From positions 1,550,001-1,614,000 of the forward strand of contig CP046147.1 in NCBI GenBank assembly GCA_029593915.1: 64,000 nucleotides of DNA. Reading direction: 5' to 3'. The notes beneath the pieces are model-generated. The model worked only from the letters and a program-made list of their open reading frames with translations. It ran no database searches and had not been told where the DNA came from. Source of the stretch: Candidatus Lucifugimonas marina (GTDB lineage: Bacteria; Chloroflexota; Dehalococcoidia; Lucifugimonadales; Lucifugimonadaceae). Of this stretch, positions 37,115-45,908 are shown piece by piece (the first letter of the stretch is position 1; each line of letters starts with the position of its first letter). A program made the translations under genes and the position numbers.

Positions 37115-38047
37115 CTAAGTGGCAGGTTCGGGGAGCAATGCGCTGGCGAATGCTTCGGCATCAAATGCCGACATATCCGCAGATTTTTCTCCGGTTCCTA
37201 TGAACCAGATGGGCAATCCCAGTTCACCGGCAATTGCCAATGCGACGCCACCCTTTGCGGTGCCGTCCAGCTTCGTAAGAAATACTCCGTTGCAATCGAC
37301 TGCTTCGGTAAAGGATTTTGCCTGCATCAAACCGTTTTGACCGGTTGTACCGTCGATTACCAGCAGTATTCGCTCGGTGAATCCCGTTCCATTCTTCTCG
37401 ACGATTCCACGGACCTTCCGCAACTCTTCCATGAGGTTGTGAGTCGTGTGCAGACGACCAGCAGTGTCGATGATCAACAAATCCACGTTGCGCGCTCTCG
37501 CGGCATTTAGAGCATCGAATGCCACTGCCCCGGGATCACTTCCGGCCTGCTGAGATATAACTGGAACACCGAGTCGATCTCCCCAGATATTGATCTGTTC
37601 TATTGCCCCTGCTCGGAAAGTGTCGGCAGCTGCGAGCATCACGTTTCTACCTTCGGATTTTGCAACATCGACCAACTTGGCGATTGAAGTGGTCTTACCT
37701 GCTCCGTTTACTCCCACTACGAGCAAAACGACGGGTTCTTTTTCAGGGATAGCGTCAAAGTCCGAAGAATCGCTGAGCATCTCAGCAATCAACTCTCGCA
37801 TTCGCACTCGAACCTGATCAGGCTCCTTCAGCGACTCATCTTTGACAATGTCGCGAAGATCATCGATCAGCGACATCGTCGTATTTACACCAACGTCTGA
37901 AATTACGAGTGCTTCTTCGAGTTCATCCCAGAAATCATCGTCGATGTTGGAGCGACTGAAGATCCCACCCAATCGACCTCGCCATGCTGAGCTAGTTTTT
38001 TGAGAGCTTTCTGCAGTTTTCTCTTTTTTCTTGAATAAGCCGAACAG
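37115..38047 (-). CDS. ftsY: Signal recognition particle receptor FtsY, probable CTG start
   Basis: SRP-receptor GTPase that docks the ribosome-SRP complex at the membrane. Motifs: G1 GVNGAGKTTSIAKL, DTFRAGAIEQ, G3 DTAGRLHT, G4 TKLDGTAKGG. The first ATG/GTG/TTG in frame is a TTG at 37972, which would lose the family's N-terminal amphipathic segment. Frame and homology continue upstream through LFGLFKKKEKTAESSQKT to a CTG at 38047 preceded by GAGG 8 nt away; a TAG closes the frame at 38063-38065. I therefore choose CTG (310 residues). Lies 50 bp after rnc. Confidence 0.88.
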   Translation of the reverse strand: MFGLFKKKEKTAESSQKTSSAWRGRLGGIFSRSNIDDDFWDELEEALVISDVGVNTTMSLIDDLRDIVKDESLKEPDQVRVRMRELIAEMLSDSSDFDAIPEKEPVVLLVVGVNGAGKTTSIAKLVDVAKSEGRNVMLAAADTFRAGAIEQINIWGDRLGVPVISQQAGSDPGAVAFDALNAARARNVDLLIIDTAGRLHTTHNLMEELRKVRGIVEKNGTGFTERILLVIDGTTGQNGLMQAKSFTEAVDCNGVFLTKLDGTAKGGVALAIAGELGLPIWFIGTGEKSADMSAFDAEAFASALLPEPAT

Positions 38048-38097
38048 AGCCGGTTCCTCTTTCTATTCCCAAATTTGGGCTATCCCCTCATTGGGGA

Positions 38098-38814
38098 TTA
38101 GGATTTCGTTTGAAGTATTTCTAGCGCTTTTCTAGCGGCTTCACGTTCGGCATCTACCTTCCGTGAGCCCGATCCAGAAGCGATTGATTTTTGATCGATG
38201 ACGACTTCCATCGTAAAGACAAGATCACTTGGTTCGCCAGATTCAGAAACAAGCTGGTACCGAGGCGGTTTGCTGCCATTCCCTTGCAAATATTCCTGAA
38301 GCAGCGATTTAGGGTCTTTCCGAGTTTCTGTACGAAGTGCTTCGTCGACATGCTCGCCAAGCCAGCGATTCACAAATGCGAAAGCGTCTTCATACCCTCG
38401 GTCGATATACACAGCTCCAACGACAGCTTCAAATGTGTCGGCGAGGTTAGATGAACGGTTGTCTCCGCCAGCGGAAGCTTCACCTTTACCCATAACCAAC
38501 CACTGTCCAAGACCAATGGCTCGGGCTGCGGTTGCGAGCGTCTCTCGGCGCACGACCTGTGATCGACGAACAGTTAAATCGCCTTCTGGTAGATCGGGTG
38601 CTCCCAGGTACATACGTTCAGCAACAACCATCCCGACAATCGAATCGCCAAGAAACTCCAGCCGTTCGTTAGAAACAGGAGGTAAATCGGGGTGTTCGTT
38701 CACGAATGACTGATGAGTTAGTGCCAGAACAAGAACGCCCCTGTCGCCAAATTTGACGTCAAGAGCGTGCTCAACTGCTTCTATCTGATCTATGTCCAGT
38801 GGGGTAGTCGGCAA
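38098..38814 (-). CDS. rnc: Ribonuclease III
   Basis: 238 residues, TTG start. Catalytic domain with NERLEFLGDSIVGMVVAE and DTFEAVVGAVYIDRGYE, which hold the acidic metal ligands, then a C-terminal dsRNA-binding domain (KSLLQEYLQGNG to ASGSGSRKVDAEREAARKAL in two parts). Processes rRNA precursors and structured RNAs. It starts 6 bp after the selenoprotein gene and is followed by ftsY, so the three are probably co-transcribed. Confidence 0.95.
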   Translation of the reverse strand: MPTTPLDIDQIEAVEHALDVKFGDRGVLVLALTHQSFVNEHPDLPPVSNERLEFLGDSIVGMVVAERMYLGAPDLPEGDLTVRRSQVVRRETLATAARAIGLGQWLVMGKGEASAGGDNRSSNLADTFEAVVGAVYIDRGYEDAFAFVNRWLGEHVDEALRTETRKDPKSLLQEYLQGNGSKPPRYQLVSESGEPSDLVFTMEVVIDQKSIASGSGSRKVDAEREAARKALEILQTKS

Positions 38815-38820
38815 ATGCTG

Positions 38821-39465
38821 TTAATCTTTTGCGTTGCGCGGCCATGGCGGCTGCGGTCGTTTTAGCTCTCCGAAGTACTTTCGACTGCTGGCAATTCCCA
38901 TGAAATCTCTGAAAGCACTCATCGCCTCATCTTCTGGCGGTGTGAACATTTTCAAAAAAGCCGATGTGCCATCCTCGAAGACGAACGTCGGGGTTCCGAA
39001 GACTCCGTGAGTTAGTGCTTCTTCATGATCTGATCCGATCTGTGCCAGTGAAGCAGGATCATCAAGAACTTCGGTGAATTTTTCTATATCTAGTTGTGCT
39101 TTTGAAGCAATCTCAAGAACAGCTTCTCGGGTTCTTACGTCCTCGCGATCAACATGTTTCGCATGAAGGATTTTCTCCATGTAATCGTTGTGTGCTTCGG
39201 TGCCTTGGGCCCGAGCTGCGATGCCTCCGCGCAACGGCCACAGTCCCCTGCTGACGTAATCTGAACCTTGCTCCCAAGCTTTCCAATCGTCGCCTTCTTT
39301 GGAGTTGACTTGCTCTAGCGCAAAACTCCGCCAGTTGATTTCAAGATCATCCCCAAGCTCGTCTTTCACCTGGGCCAGCCAAATGCCAGCCTGCCGTACC
39401 CACGGTCAGGTGTAGTCGATGAATACATCTATCTTTACGGACTTTACTGGTGATTCAGTTTGCAT
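38821..39465 (-). CDS. DsbA/FrnE-family selenoprotein with in-frame UGA (Sec20)
   Basis: Thioredoxin-fold disulfide oxidoreductase. From ATG 39465 the frame reads through a TGA at 39406-39408 and ends with TAA at 38821, giving 214 residues. The TGA falls at the catalytic position: I-D-Y-T-U-P-W-V, where homologues carry Cys-Pro-Trp. Downstream are the helical insert and GVFGTPTFVFEDG with the cis-Pro near residue 159. No signal peptide is seen, so it is probably cytoplasmic. If started at GTG 39369 the active site is lost. A tRNA-Sec gene is in this window and a hairpin follows the TGA. Read-through is inferred, not measured. Confidence 0.85.
39373..39391 (-). promoter_or_regulatory. Candidate bacterial SECIS hairpin
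   Basis: Starting 14 nt after the UGA codon, GGCUGGC pairs with GCUGGCC (7 bp, two of them G-U) around the loop AUUUG. The loop lies 21 nt from the UGA, inside the range for bacterial SECIS elements read by SelB. The loop has a G, but not in the first two positions preferred by the general consensus, and a shorter alternative stem exists. An energy fold is needed to choose. Confidence 0.5.
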
Positions 39466-39592
39466 CGCAGTAGAAAATCTTTCTCTAGTCCCTTGCTGTC
39501 CGGTCAAAGTCTAGCAACCCCACATCAAATCATTCGGGCAAAGATTCTGTTTTAACACTTAGTATTTGGTTTTCTGGAGAATCTAACCGTAA

Positions 39593-40867
39593 ATGCCGAA
39601 CCTATCCCAACTACTTACTTCGAAATCTTCGACCGAATATCAGCGCGTTTTCAACATGTGTCGGGAAATTTCAGATCAGTTGGATAACGTCGACGGTGTT
39701 TACGTGGTTGGTGGTGTGGTTCGGGATCTAATTTTGGATCGTCAACCCGGAGATATCGACTTATCTGTGGTCGGTGATGCAGCATCATTTTCGAAAGAAC
39801 TTTCTTCTCGATTGGGGGCAGCGCCTCCCTCTGAATCACAGTTCCAGACATTCAAAATCGACACCAGCGATCTACCCGCTGGCACACCAGCCATCGATGT
39901 CGTGACCGCCCGTTCAGAAACTTACGCTGAGCCTGCTGCGTTGCCGGAAGTTGCCATTGGGACACTTGACCAGGATCTCAAGCGCCGCGATTTCAGTGTC
40001 AACGCAATGGCAGTTTCGCTGTCCAGCAGCGATTGGGGAACCCTCGTTGACCCCGCCAACGGCTTCGGCGACATCATGCGGAAACGAATCAAAGTGCTGC
40101 ATGACGGCAGTTTCGTCGACGATCCAACTCGTATTTTTCGAGCGGTACGGTACTCGGTACGGCTCGGGTTCACTATCGAGTCTCGTACGAGTGATCTCAT
40201 CTCGAAATCGATAGGCAACGTCGATCACCTCAGCGGTGCACGTGTGAGAAACGAATTCGAGCTGATGTTAGCTGAGACTCAATTAGTCGATATGCTTCGT
40301 ATCTCCGAAGAAATCGGGCTTCTCGCGGCGATATCCCCAGGTTTGCGAATCGGGGCAAAAGCCATGCAAGTCCTGGAAGAGATGAACGAGAGTGATTCTA
40401 TTCCGTCAGATAAATCTGAATTGCTTGCAGTAATGATGTTTGGATTGAATGAAGACGAAGCAGCCCAGATCGTAGAGAGGTTTCAAGGGCCTTCGAACTG
40501 GGGTGAATCGATCATAGGCAATGTCGATCTCGCCAAACATGTCGCAGTTCTCGATCAACCATCGCTGCTTCCGAGCGAAGTAGTTGAGATTCTCGATTCG
40601 ATTCCAGAATCCTCGATGCGTGCTTACTTGATCGCTGGACCTCCACTGCCCCGCCGCGACCGGATCAATCAATATCTCGAAAAACTTCAGTTCGTGAAAC
40701 CAGAAATCACAGGGAACGATCTAATTCAGGAAGGTATCCCTGAAGGTCCAGTTATGGGCAAGTTACTCGAACTTGTAAGGCGTGCGAAACTCGACGGTCA
40801 AGTCACGTCGAGAGAAGAAGAATTGGAACTGGCAAAAAGTCGTTTGCCAGGATTTCTAACGAACTAA
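39593..40867 (+). CDS. CCA tRNA nucleotidyltransferase / poly(A) polymerase family
   Basis: 424 residues. Class II nucleotidyltransferase head: VYVVGGVVRDLIL, the GDIDLSV metal motif, RRDFSVNAMAVSL and DDPTRIFRAVRYSVRLGF. The C-terminal half is a helical body without the HD domain signature. Adds or repairs the CCA end of tRNA, or A or CC only in split systems; sequence does not decide. The selC gene here already encodes CCA. Its TAA overlaps the stop of the convergent glycosylase by 3-4 bp. Confidence 0.88.
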   Translation: MPNLSQLLTSKSSTEYQRVFNMCREISDQLDNVDGVYVVGGVVRDLILDRQPGDIDLSVVGDAASFSKELSSRLGAAPPSESQFQTFKIDTSDLPAGTPAIDVVTARSETYAEPAALPEVAIGTLDQDLKRRDFSVNAMAVSLSSSDWGTLVDPANGFGDIMRKRIKVLHDGSFVDDPTRIFRAVRYSVRLGFTIESRTSDLISKSIGNVDHLSGARVRNEFELMLAETQLVDMLRISEEIGLLAAISPGLRIGAKAMQVLEEMNESDSIPSDKSELLAVMMFGLNEDEAAQIVERFQGPSNWGESIIGNVDLAKHVAVLDQPSLLPSEVVEILDSIPESSMRAYLIAGPPLPRRDRINQYLEKLQFVKPEITGNDLIQEGIPEGPVMGKLLELVRRAKLDGQVTSREEELELAKSRLPGFLTN

Positions 40868-41796
40868 TCGTCCTCTGGCAAAGCACGTTCGACGTGCGCA
40901 CCGCCCCACTCTGACGCCCTGCGAGCAAGGCGTTCCCGGTGGAACATGTACTGATTCGCCAGTGCGGAATGATCTCCGAAGAAATCACGTGCCCAGTCAG
41001 CCGCGTATGTGAGCGAAGCCTTTTCGGGCAAGTCGTACCACTTGTGCAGCGCTCTCAAGATATGACGATCAACAATAAACGATTCGGGCTTATCGAGAGA
41101 AAATGCGAGAACACAGTCGGCAACTTTTTCGCCTACACCGTGCAGAGCGGTCAACGCCTCTCGTGCATCAGCATATGATGCCTCTCGAAGATCAGTGAGA
41201 CTGAGTTGGCCCGAAGCAATTGCTTCTGCGGCCGGTACAAGATACTTTGCCCGAAAACCGAACCCTAAGTCTCGGAGAAACTGCTCACCAGCTTCAGAAA
41301 CCACTTCTGGCTCCGGGAATGTCACATCGCGCGTTTCTGGGCCGACCGAGTACCCAAGTTTCTCAGCGGCGGCGCCAACATTGAGTTTGATACGAGGAAT
41401 ATTGGACGTGCTGGAAGTTATGAAACTGAACAGAGCTTCCCATGGGTCTTGTCGTAACACTCGAAGTCCTGAGTAGCCTCGTAATGCCGGTCCCAGACAC
41501 GGATCGTCCGCGAATCGAACACGAAAACCTTCGAGATCTTGATCGTGTCCCAGATATTCGAGCATCGAATGTTGAAGACCGTCAGTCCCTTTTCCATCGA
41601 GCGGCGTAACGCTTACGCCACCTTCAGTTTCGCTGACATTTACGGTTCGACGGCCAACAACTCCACGGTAACCACCGGATTCTTCTGGCCACCAACGAAA
41701 CGCCTGACCGCCATCCAGCGTGGCTTCGGTATCGACATAACCGACGGGTAGAAATACTGAACTCACTGTAGTTGTGCTGTTCTCAGACGTTGTCAC
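40864..41796 (-). CDS. 8-oxoguanine DNA glycosylase (OGG1 type)
   Basis: 310 residues. N-terminal OGG domain with TLDGGQAFRWW, then the helix-hairpin-helix and catalytic segment LHGVGEKVADCVLAFSL with the Schiff-base Lys and VDRHILRAL with the catalytic Asp, as in eukaryotic OGG1. Removes 8-oxoG opposite C. Its GTG start overlaps the dinG-like stop (GTGA), so the two repair genes are coupled. Confidence 0.93.
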   Translation of the reverse strand: MTTSENSTTTVSSVFLPVGYVDTEATLDGGQAFRWWPEESGGYRGVVGRRTVNVSETEGGVSVTPLDGKGTDGLQHSMLEYLGHDQDLEGFRVRFADDPCLGPALRGYSGLRVLRQDPWEALFSFITSSTSNIPRIKLNVGAAAEKLGYSVGPETRDVTFPEPEVVSEAGEQFLRDLGFGFRAKYLVPAAEAIASGQLSLTDLREASYADAREALTALHGVGEKVADCVLAFSLDKPESFIVDRHILRALHKWYDLPEKASLTYAADWARDFFGDHSALANQYMFHRERLARRASEWGGAHVERALPEDD

Positions 41797-44603
41797 TCAA
41801 AAGTCCCATCACGCCAGCTTTCCAATAATTGGAAGAGACGTTCCGTGCTTACTCGGCGTACCGTGCATCTAGGCAGGGAACGCTGGAATTTCACTCCATA
41901 GCTCTTGGTCACAATACGGTTGTCGAGGATCACGAATACTCCGCGATCTGTACGCGACCGAATAAGGCGACCAAAACCCTGTCGGAACCGCTGAACAGCC
42001 TCAGGAATACTGTACTCGCCAAATCCGTCCTCGAACTGCTCACTGCGAGCGGCAACGATGGGATCTGACGGCACAGGAAATGGCAACCGAGCCATAACAA
42101 GTGCATCAAGTGAGGCTCCCTGAAGGTCAACACCTTCCCAGAGGCTACTTGTTCCCAACGCAATAGTTGGACCATCTTCAGCGAGCATTCGCATTATTCT
42201 CGCTGGTGACCCGTCGGCGCCTTGAGCAATCACTCGAATGCCTTCTCGACCCAGAACACTCGAAATCGCCTTACGAGCGTTGTCTAGAGCCGAAATTGAC
42301 GTGAACAGCACCAGCACACGACCTGCGCTTGATCTTGCTATATCAACCAACACGTCGGCGGTTGCATTGGCGAACCCGGGATCACCCGGTGCAGGGAGGT
42401 CTTCGGGGACTGCAATCAGAGTATTTTTCTTATAGTCATACGGCGACCCCAGAACCAAATCGTTTCCGGAATCAAGCCCGATCGAATTTCGATATCTTTC
42501 GAAACTCTTCTCATAGGCGATAGTAGCGCCGGTAAGAATGACCGACCTGTCGCCCTCGAACAGAGCTTGATTCAACTTCTTCGATACATCGAGTGGAGCA
42601 CCGTTGATGTTGGTGCCGCGATTGCCCGATTGAGCACGCAGCCAGTAAACGCTGTCATCTTCAGGCTCTGGAATTGCTTGACGAAGCGAGGTCACTGCGG
42701 CTTCGACAGAGTCCTTTACAGCGTATGCATCAAGAACCAACCCTTCAGCGGAACTATCTTTCGTCGCTGATGCCTGTTCACACAGTTCACCGATGTGCTC
42801 TGAAACTTCCAGTAATCTGGCATTGGCGTTCTCCCAGGCTATTTCCAGATCACTCCATATTGGCTGTTTTCGAACTCCCTCGGTGAGGCGTATTTCCGAC
42901 TGCTGTTGCGATCCGCGTGCCGCAGACGCAGCTATTTCGGCAGCGAGATCAAACATCACCGAGGCGTTTTGAATAGCTGCTTCCACGGCTTCAGTGGCCT
43001 GAGCTGCGATGTTTGTCGAGGCATCCAGCGCATTCACCACGCCCTTTGAAATGGTGGCGGCGAGTCGAGCCAGATGACCGCGATTGCCTGTGAGCTGTCT
43101 TAGTTCATTTTCAAGTTGAAATTGATTGACTGAAAATCCAAGATGCGTTGTAGCGGCAGATTCGAGATGATGAGCTTCATCAACGATCAACACATCGTGA
43201 TCAGGCAGTAATCCACCACCCATCGCTATATCTGACATCAACAACGCGTGATTGATCACGACCACGTTCGAAGCATTTGCTTGGTTTCGAGCTTTACGTA
43301 AGAAGCAAGGGCCTTCGTTCGACGGGCACATGATCGCACCTTGCGCGGAAAATCTGCCAAAGAGTGGAGTTAGACGACCTAGCGCTAGTTCGCTACGATC
43401 GCCGGTCTCGGTATCCCGCATCCAGACTAGAAGTTTCGATAGTAGTTTCGATTCGACGTCGTTCGGGTCAGTTGAAAGAACCGCATTCTGCCAACGTTTG
43501 AAACAAACGTAGTTGGCCCGCCCTTTCAGTTGAGCCGCTCGCATGAGATCAGCCTTCTCGCCGAATTCTTCAAGCGCCCCAGATGTAATTTCTACGTCCT
43601 TGCCAATCAACTGCTCTTGCAAGTTGATTGTGTTTGTCGAAACGACCACTTTCTTACCCGAACGAATTGCGAACAAAACTGACGGAATCAAGTAAGCGAG
43701 TGACTTACCTACACCAGTACCAGCTTCGACGATGAGATGTTCCTCGTTCTCGATAGCATTAGCCACGGCTTTGGCCATTTCGACCTGTTCGGGGCGTGAT
43801 TCGAAACCGTTCAGCGATTTTTCAAGTGATCCGGCTTCACCAAATATCTGGTCGACAGCCTCTTCGACTCTTTGAGAATCTTTCTCGTCTTGGTCGTATT
43901 TGTGCGGTTCAACAGAAGGTATCTTCGAAGATGATCGCAGGCGTTGCGACAACTCCTTGGGATCGATACCGGTAAGGCTGTCACTAGTTGGCAGCAATGG
44001 TGAATCATCACCATCTAAAATCCGTCTAGCGAGCGCACCTAATGGGGTTCCTGCCTTCTCACCAAGTAATTTGATTTGCTCGATTACCGAGCGGTCGAAT
44101 TTCTCGATAATTCCAAGTAGGTGTAGAAACAGATCACGAGTGGCGAGTGCATCTGACAACGCCCTATGTGGATTGTCGTGAATAAATCCAAATCGTTGCG
44201 ACAACCGTCCCAGGCTATATTCAGGACCGGCAGGCAGCGCAATCTCTGCCATCGACATCGTGTCGTACAGTCCATCGGGCTTTACGCCGTGAGAACGCAA
44301 GAACGAAGCGTCGAAGCCAACATTGTGTCCGATTATCGGAACGCCAGAAATGAACTCTGCAACCTCAGATTTGACTTCATCCCAGTCGGGGGCGGAATCG
44401 ACGTCAGATTGAGTGATTCCAGTCAGTCCCACGATGAAACTCGAAAGCTTTCGCTGCGGGTTAACCAACAAACTGAGAGTGTCGACTTGCTCGCCACCCT
44501 GAAATTTCACAGCTCCGACTTCAATGATGTGATCGTTTTTGGCGTTCACACCTGTCGTTTCCAGGTCCAGAGCTATGAGGGTGTCTTCGTGAATTCCAGG
44601 CAA
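41793..44603 (-). CDS. dinG: DnaQ-like exonuclease fused to DinG-type helicase
   Basis: 936 residues, TTG start. The first ~170 residues are a DEDD exonuclease (ALDLETTGVNAKNDHIIEVG, in part; GHNVGFDASFL; HRALSDALATRDLF). The rest is an XPD/DinG-family superfamily 2 helicase: Walker A EAGTGVGKSLAYL, Walker B VDEAHHLE, motif V region SSLWEGVDLQG and motif VI QGFGRLIRS. Cysteines at NYVCF and IMCPSNEGPC could be ligands of an Fe-S cluster. This exonuclease-helicase fusion is known from Gram-positive bacteria. Probably unwinds damaged or structured DNA together with the coupled glycosylase pathway. The 155 bp upstream show no gene. Confidence 0.93.
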   Translation of the reverse strand: MPGIHEDTLIALDLETTGVNAKNDHIIEVGAVKFQGGEQVDTLSLLVNPQRKLSSFIVGLTGITQSDVDSAPDWDEVKSEVAEFISGVPIIGHNVGFDASFLRSHGVKPDGLYDTMSMAEIALPAGPEYSLGRLSQRFGFIHDNPHRALSDALATRDLFLHLLGIIEKFDRSVIEQIKLLGEKAGTPLGALARRILDGDDSPLLPTSDSLTGIDPKELSQRLRSSSKIPSVEPHKYDQDEKDSQRVEEAVDQIFGEAGSLEKSLNGFESRPEQVEMAKAVANAIENEEHLIVEAGTGVGKSLAYLIPSVLFAIRSGKKVVVSTNTINLQEQLIGKDVEITSGALEEFGEKADLMRAAQLKGRANYVCFKRWQNAVLSTDPNDVESKLLSKLLVWMRDTETGDRSELALGRLTPLFGRFSAQGAIMCPSNEGPCFLRKARNQANASNVVVINHALLMSDIAMGGGLLPDHDVLIVDEAHHLESAATTHLGFSVNQFQLENELRQLTGNRGHLARLAATISKGVVNALDASTNIAAQATEAVEAAIQNASVMFDLAAEIAASAARGSQQQSEIRLTEGVRKQPIWSDLEIAWENANARLLEVSEHIGELCEQASATKDSSAEGLVLDAYAVKDSVEAAVTSLRQAIPEPEDDSVYWLRAQSGNRGTNINGAPLDVSKKLNQALFEGDRSVILTGATIAYEKSFERYRNSIGLDSGNDLVLGSPYDYKKNTLIAVPEDLPAPGDPGFANATADVLVDIARSSAGRVLVLFTSISALDNARKAISSVLGREGIRVIAQGADGSPARIMRMLAEDGPTIALGTSSLWEGVDLQGASLDALVMARLPFPVPSDPIVAARSEQFEDGFGEYSIPEAVQRFRQGFGRLIRSRTDRGVFVILDNRIVTKSYGVKFQRSLPRCTVRRVSTERLFQLLESWRDGTFE

Positions 44604-44758
44604 ATAAGTACGTTCTCAGCGAGCAAGTAGGCACGATTTAGGGGTGATCAGGGTCGTGACACAGACTCTAACGGAACCCCGTCATCTAGCGACGAGTTTC
44701 CGGCCAGATTTTCTCGATTATCTGTGCAATGCGTTTTGTGCGGTGAATTCTGTAGGGA

Positions 44759-45832
44759 TTAGAAGCCGGCAGATTTTAGGACGCGCTCAACATTGTCGAA
44801 TCCGGATTCGATTTCTTTGGCATCTATCGCTCTAATCACATCGGCCATCGCAGCGTTTACAGGTGTGTCGATACCCACGCTGGCGCCTTGCTGGCACACA
44901 AACCCATTCATCTGGTAAATCTCGGTTGGTCGCCCTTTGACAACATCCTGAGCCATCGAAGGTCGCCAGTTAGCTCCTGATGATTTCTCGGCAAGTTCAC
45001 CGTCGAGAGTCTCGTATACATCGCCCCTCGAAGCATCAGCCCATTCTTGAGCCGACTTACCGCCGAAGTTCTCAACATTGTGACCAAGCGCTAATCCAAC
45101 CGCTGCCACCTCTTGCGCAAGTCGAATCTGAAGCTCCCTACCGCGGGCGTGTTTGTTCAGATCTGCCATGCCCATGCCGCTCGAAGCAGCAACCGGGTTG
45201 CCCATTGAATTTTGTCCCAACTTCGCCCAGCGTTCTCCCCACAAATTTGTGGTTATCTTTCCACCGTCGATTGGGTCGAGAATCTCGACTAGCTCATGTA
45301 ACCGCGCTGTATCACTTCCATCGTGATTCCCTGCCCTAAACACGATATGTCCGTGATCACGACGACGTGTGTCGCCGGGTCGTTCTACTTTTCCGGCTTC
45401 CCACATTGCCACTGAAATACTCGACATTACGAGACCAACGGCCCGGTCAGCACCAACAGCTTTTGCAATAGCTGGATCAGTCCAGGTGTTTTGCGACGAG
45501 ACAATGTAACCATCGGGCTTTACGAATCTGTCGATGAACGTTGCGGCCCAGGCAGTGTCATAAGCTTTCACTGCTACGAACCCGATATCGAACTGATCTT
45601 TACGCGCAAGCAGTTCGTTTTCGTGAAGGTGATACACCGTTGGATGAGCCACGAATGTTTCGTGAGGACCTTCCACCTGAAGTCCATCGCGCCGAATAGT
45701 TTCGACATGTTCATCCCACAGGTCTACCAGCGTTACATCGTGTCCTGAGTAAGACAGCCAACCACCTAGATATGAACCGACCGCTCCGGCTCCTATAAAG
45801 ATGATTCGTTTCTTGCTTGAATCGTTAGTCAT
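44759..45832 (-). CDS. Ketopantoate reductase-family dehydrogenase
   Basis: 357 residues. N-terminal Rossmann motif IIFIGAGAVGSYLGGWL, then FDIGFVAVKAYDT, the ApbA/PanE Lys in KLGQNSMGNPVAAS, and a C-terminal helical domain with RPSMAQDVVKGRPTEI and NGFVCQQGASVGIDTPVN. The last two match the substrate and hinge region of 2-dehydropantoate 2-reductase. Placement in a sugar-acid cluster and its length (usual PanE is ~300) suggest another 2-keto or hydroxy acid as substrate. Confidence 0.85.
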   Translation of the reverse strand: MTNDSSKKRIIFIGAGAVGSYLGGWLSYSGHDVTLVDLWDEHVETIRRDGLQVEGPHETFVAHPTVYHLHENELLARKDQFDIGFVAVKAYDTAWAATFIDRFVKPDGYIVSSQNTWTDPAIAKAVGADRAVGLVMSSISVAMWEAGKVERPGDTRRRDHGHIVFRAGNHDGSDTARLHELVEILDPIDGGKITTNLWGERWAKLGQNSMGNPVAASSGMGMADLNKHARGRELQIRLAQEVAAVGLALGHNVENFGGKSAQEWADASRGDVYETLDGELAEKSSGANWRPSMAQDVVKGRPTEIYQMNGFVCQQGASVGIDTPVNAAMADVIRAIDAKEIESGFDNVERVLKSAGF

Positions 45833-45908
45833 TCGTTTATTTTCTCTTTAGGAATACGTGTATGTGGTGGAAGTAAATGTTCGTGGTTCGTTAGGGCATC
45901 AAAAAAGG

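Noticed and set aside
39406..39408. UGA decoded as tryptophan or a broken pseudogene
   Set aside because: Several nearby genes use TGA as a stop, Trp would not fit the catalytic Cys position, and the rest of the frame is undamaged.
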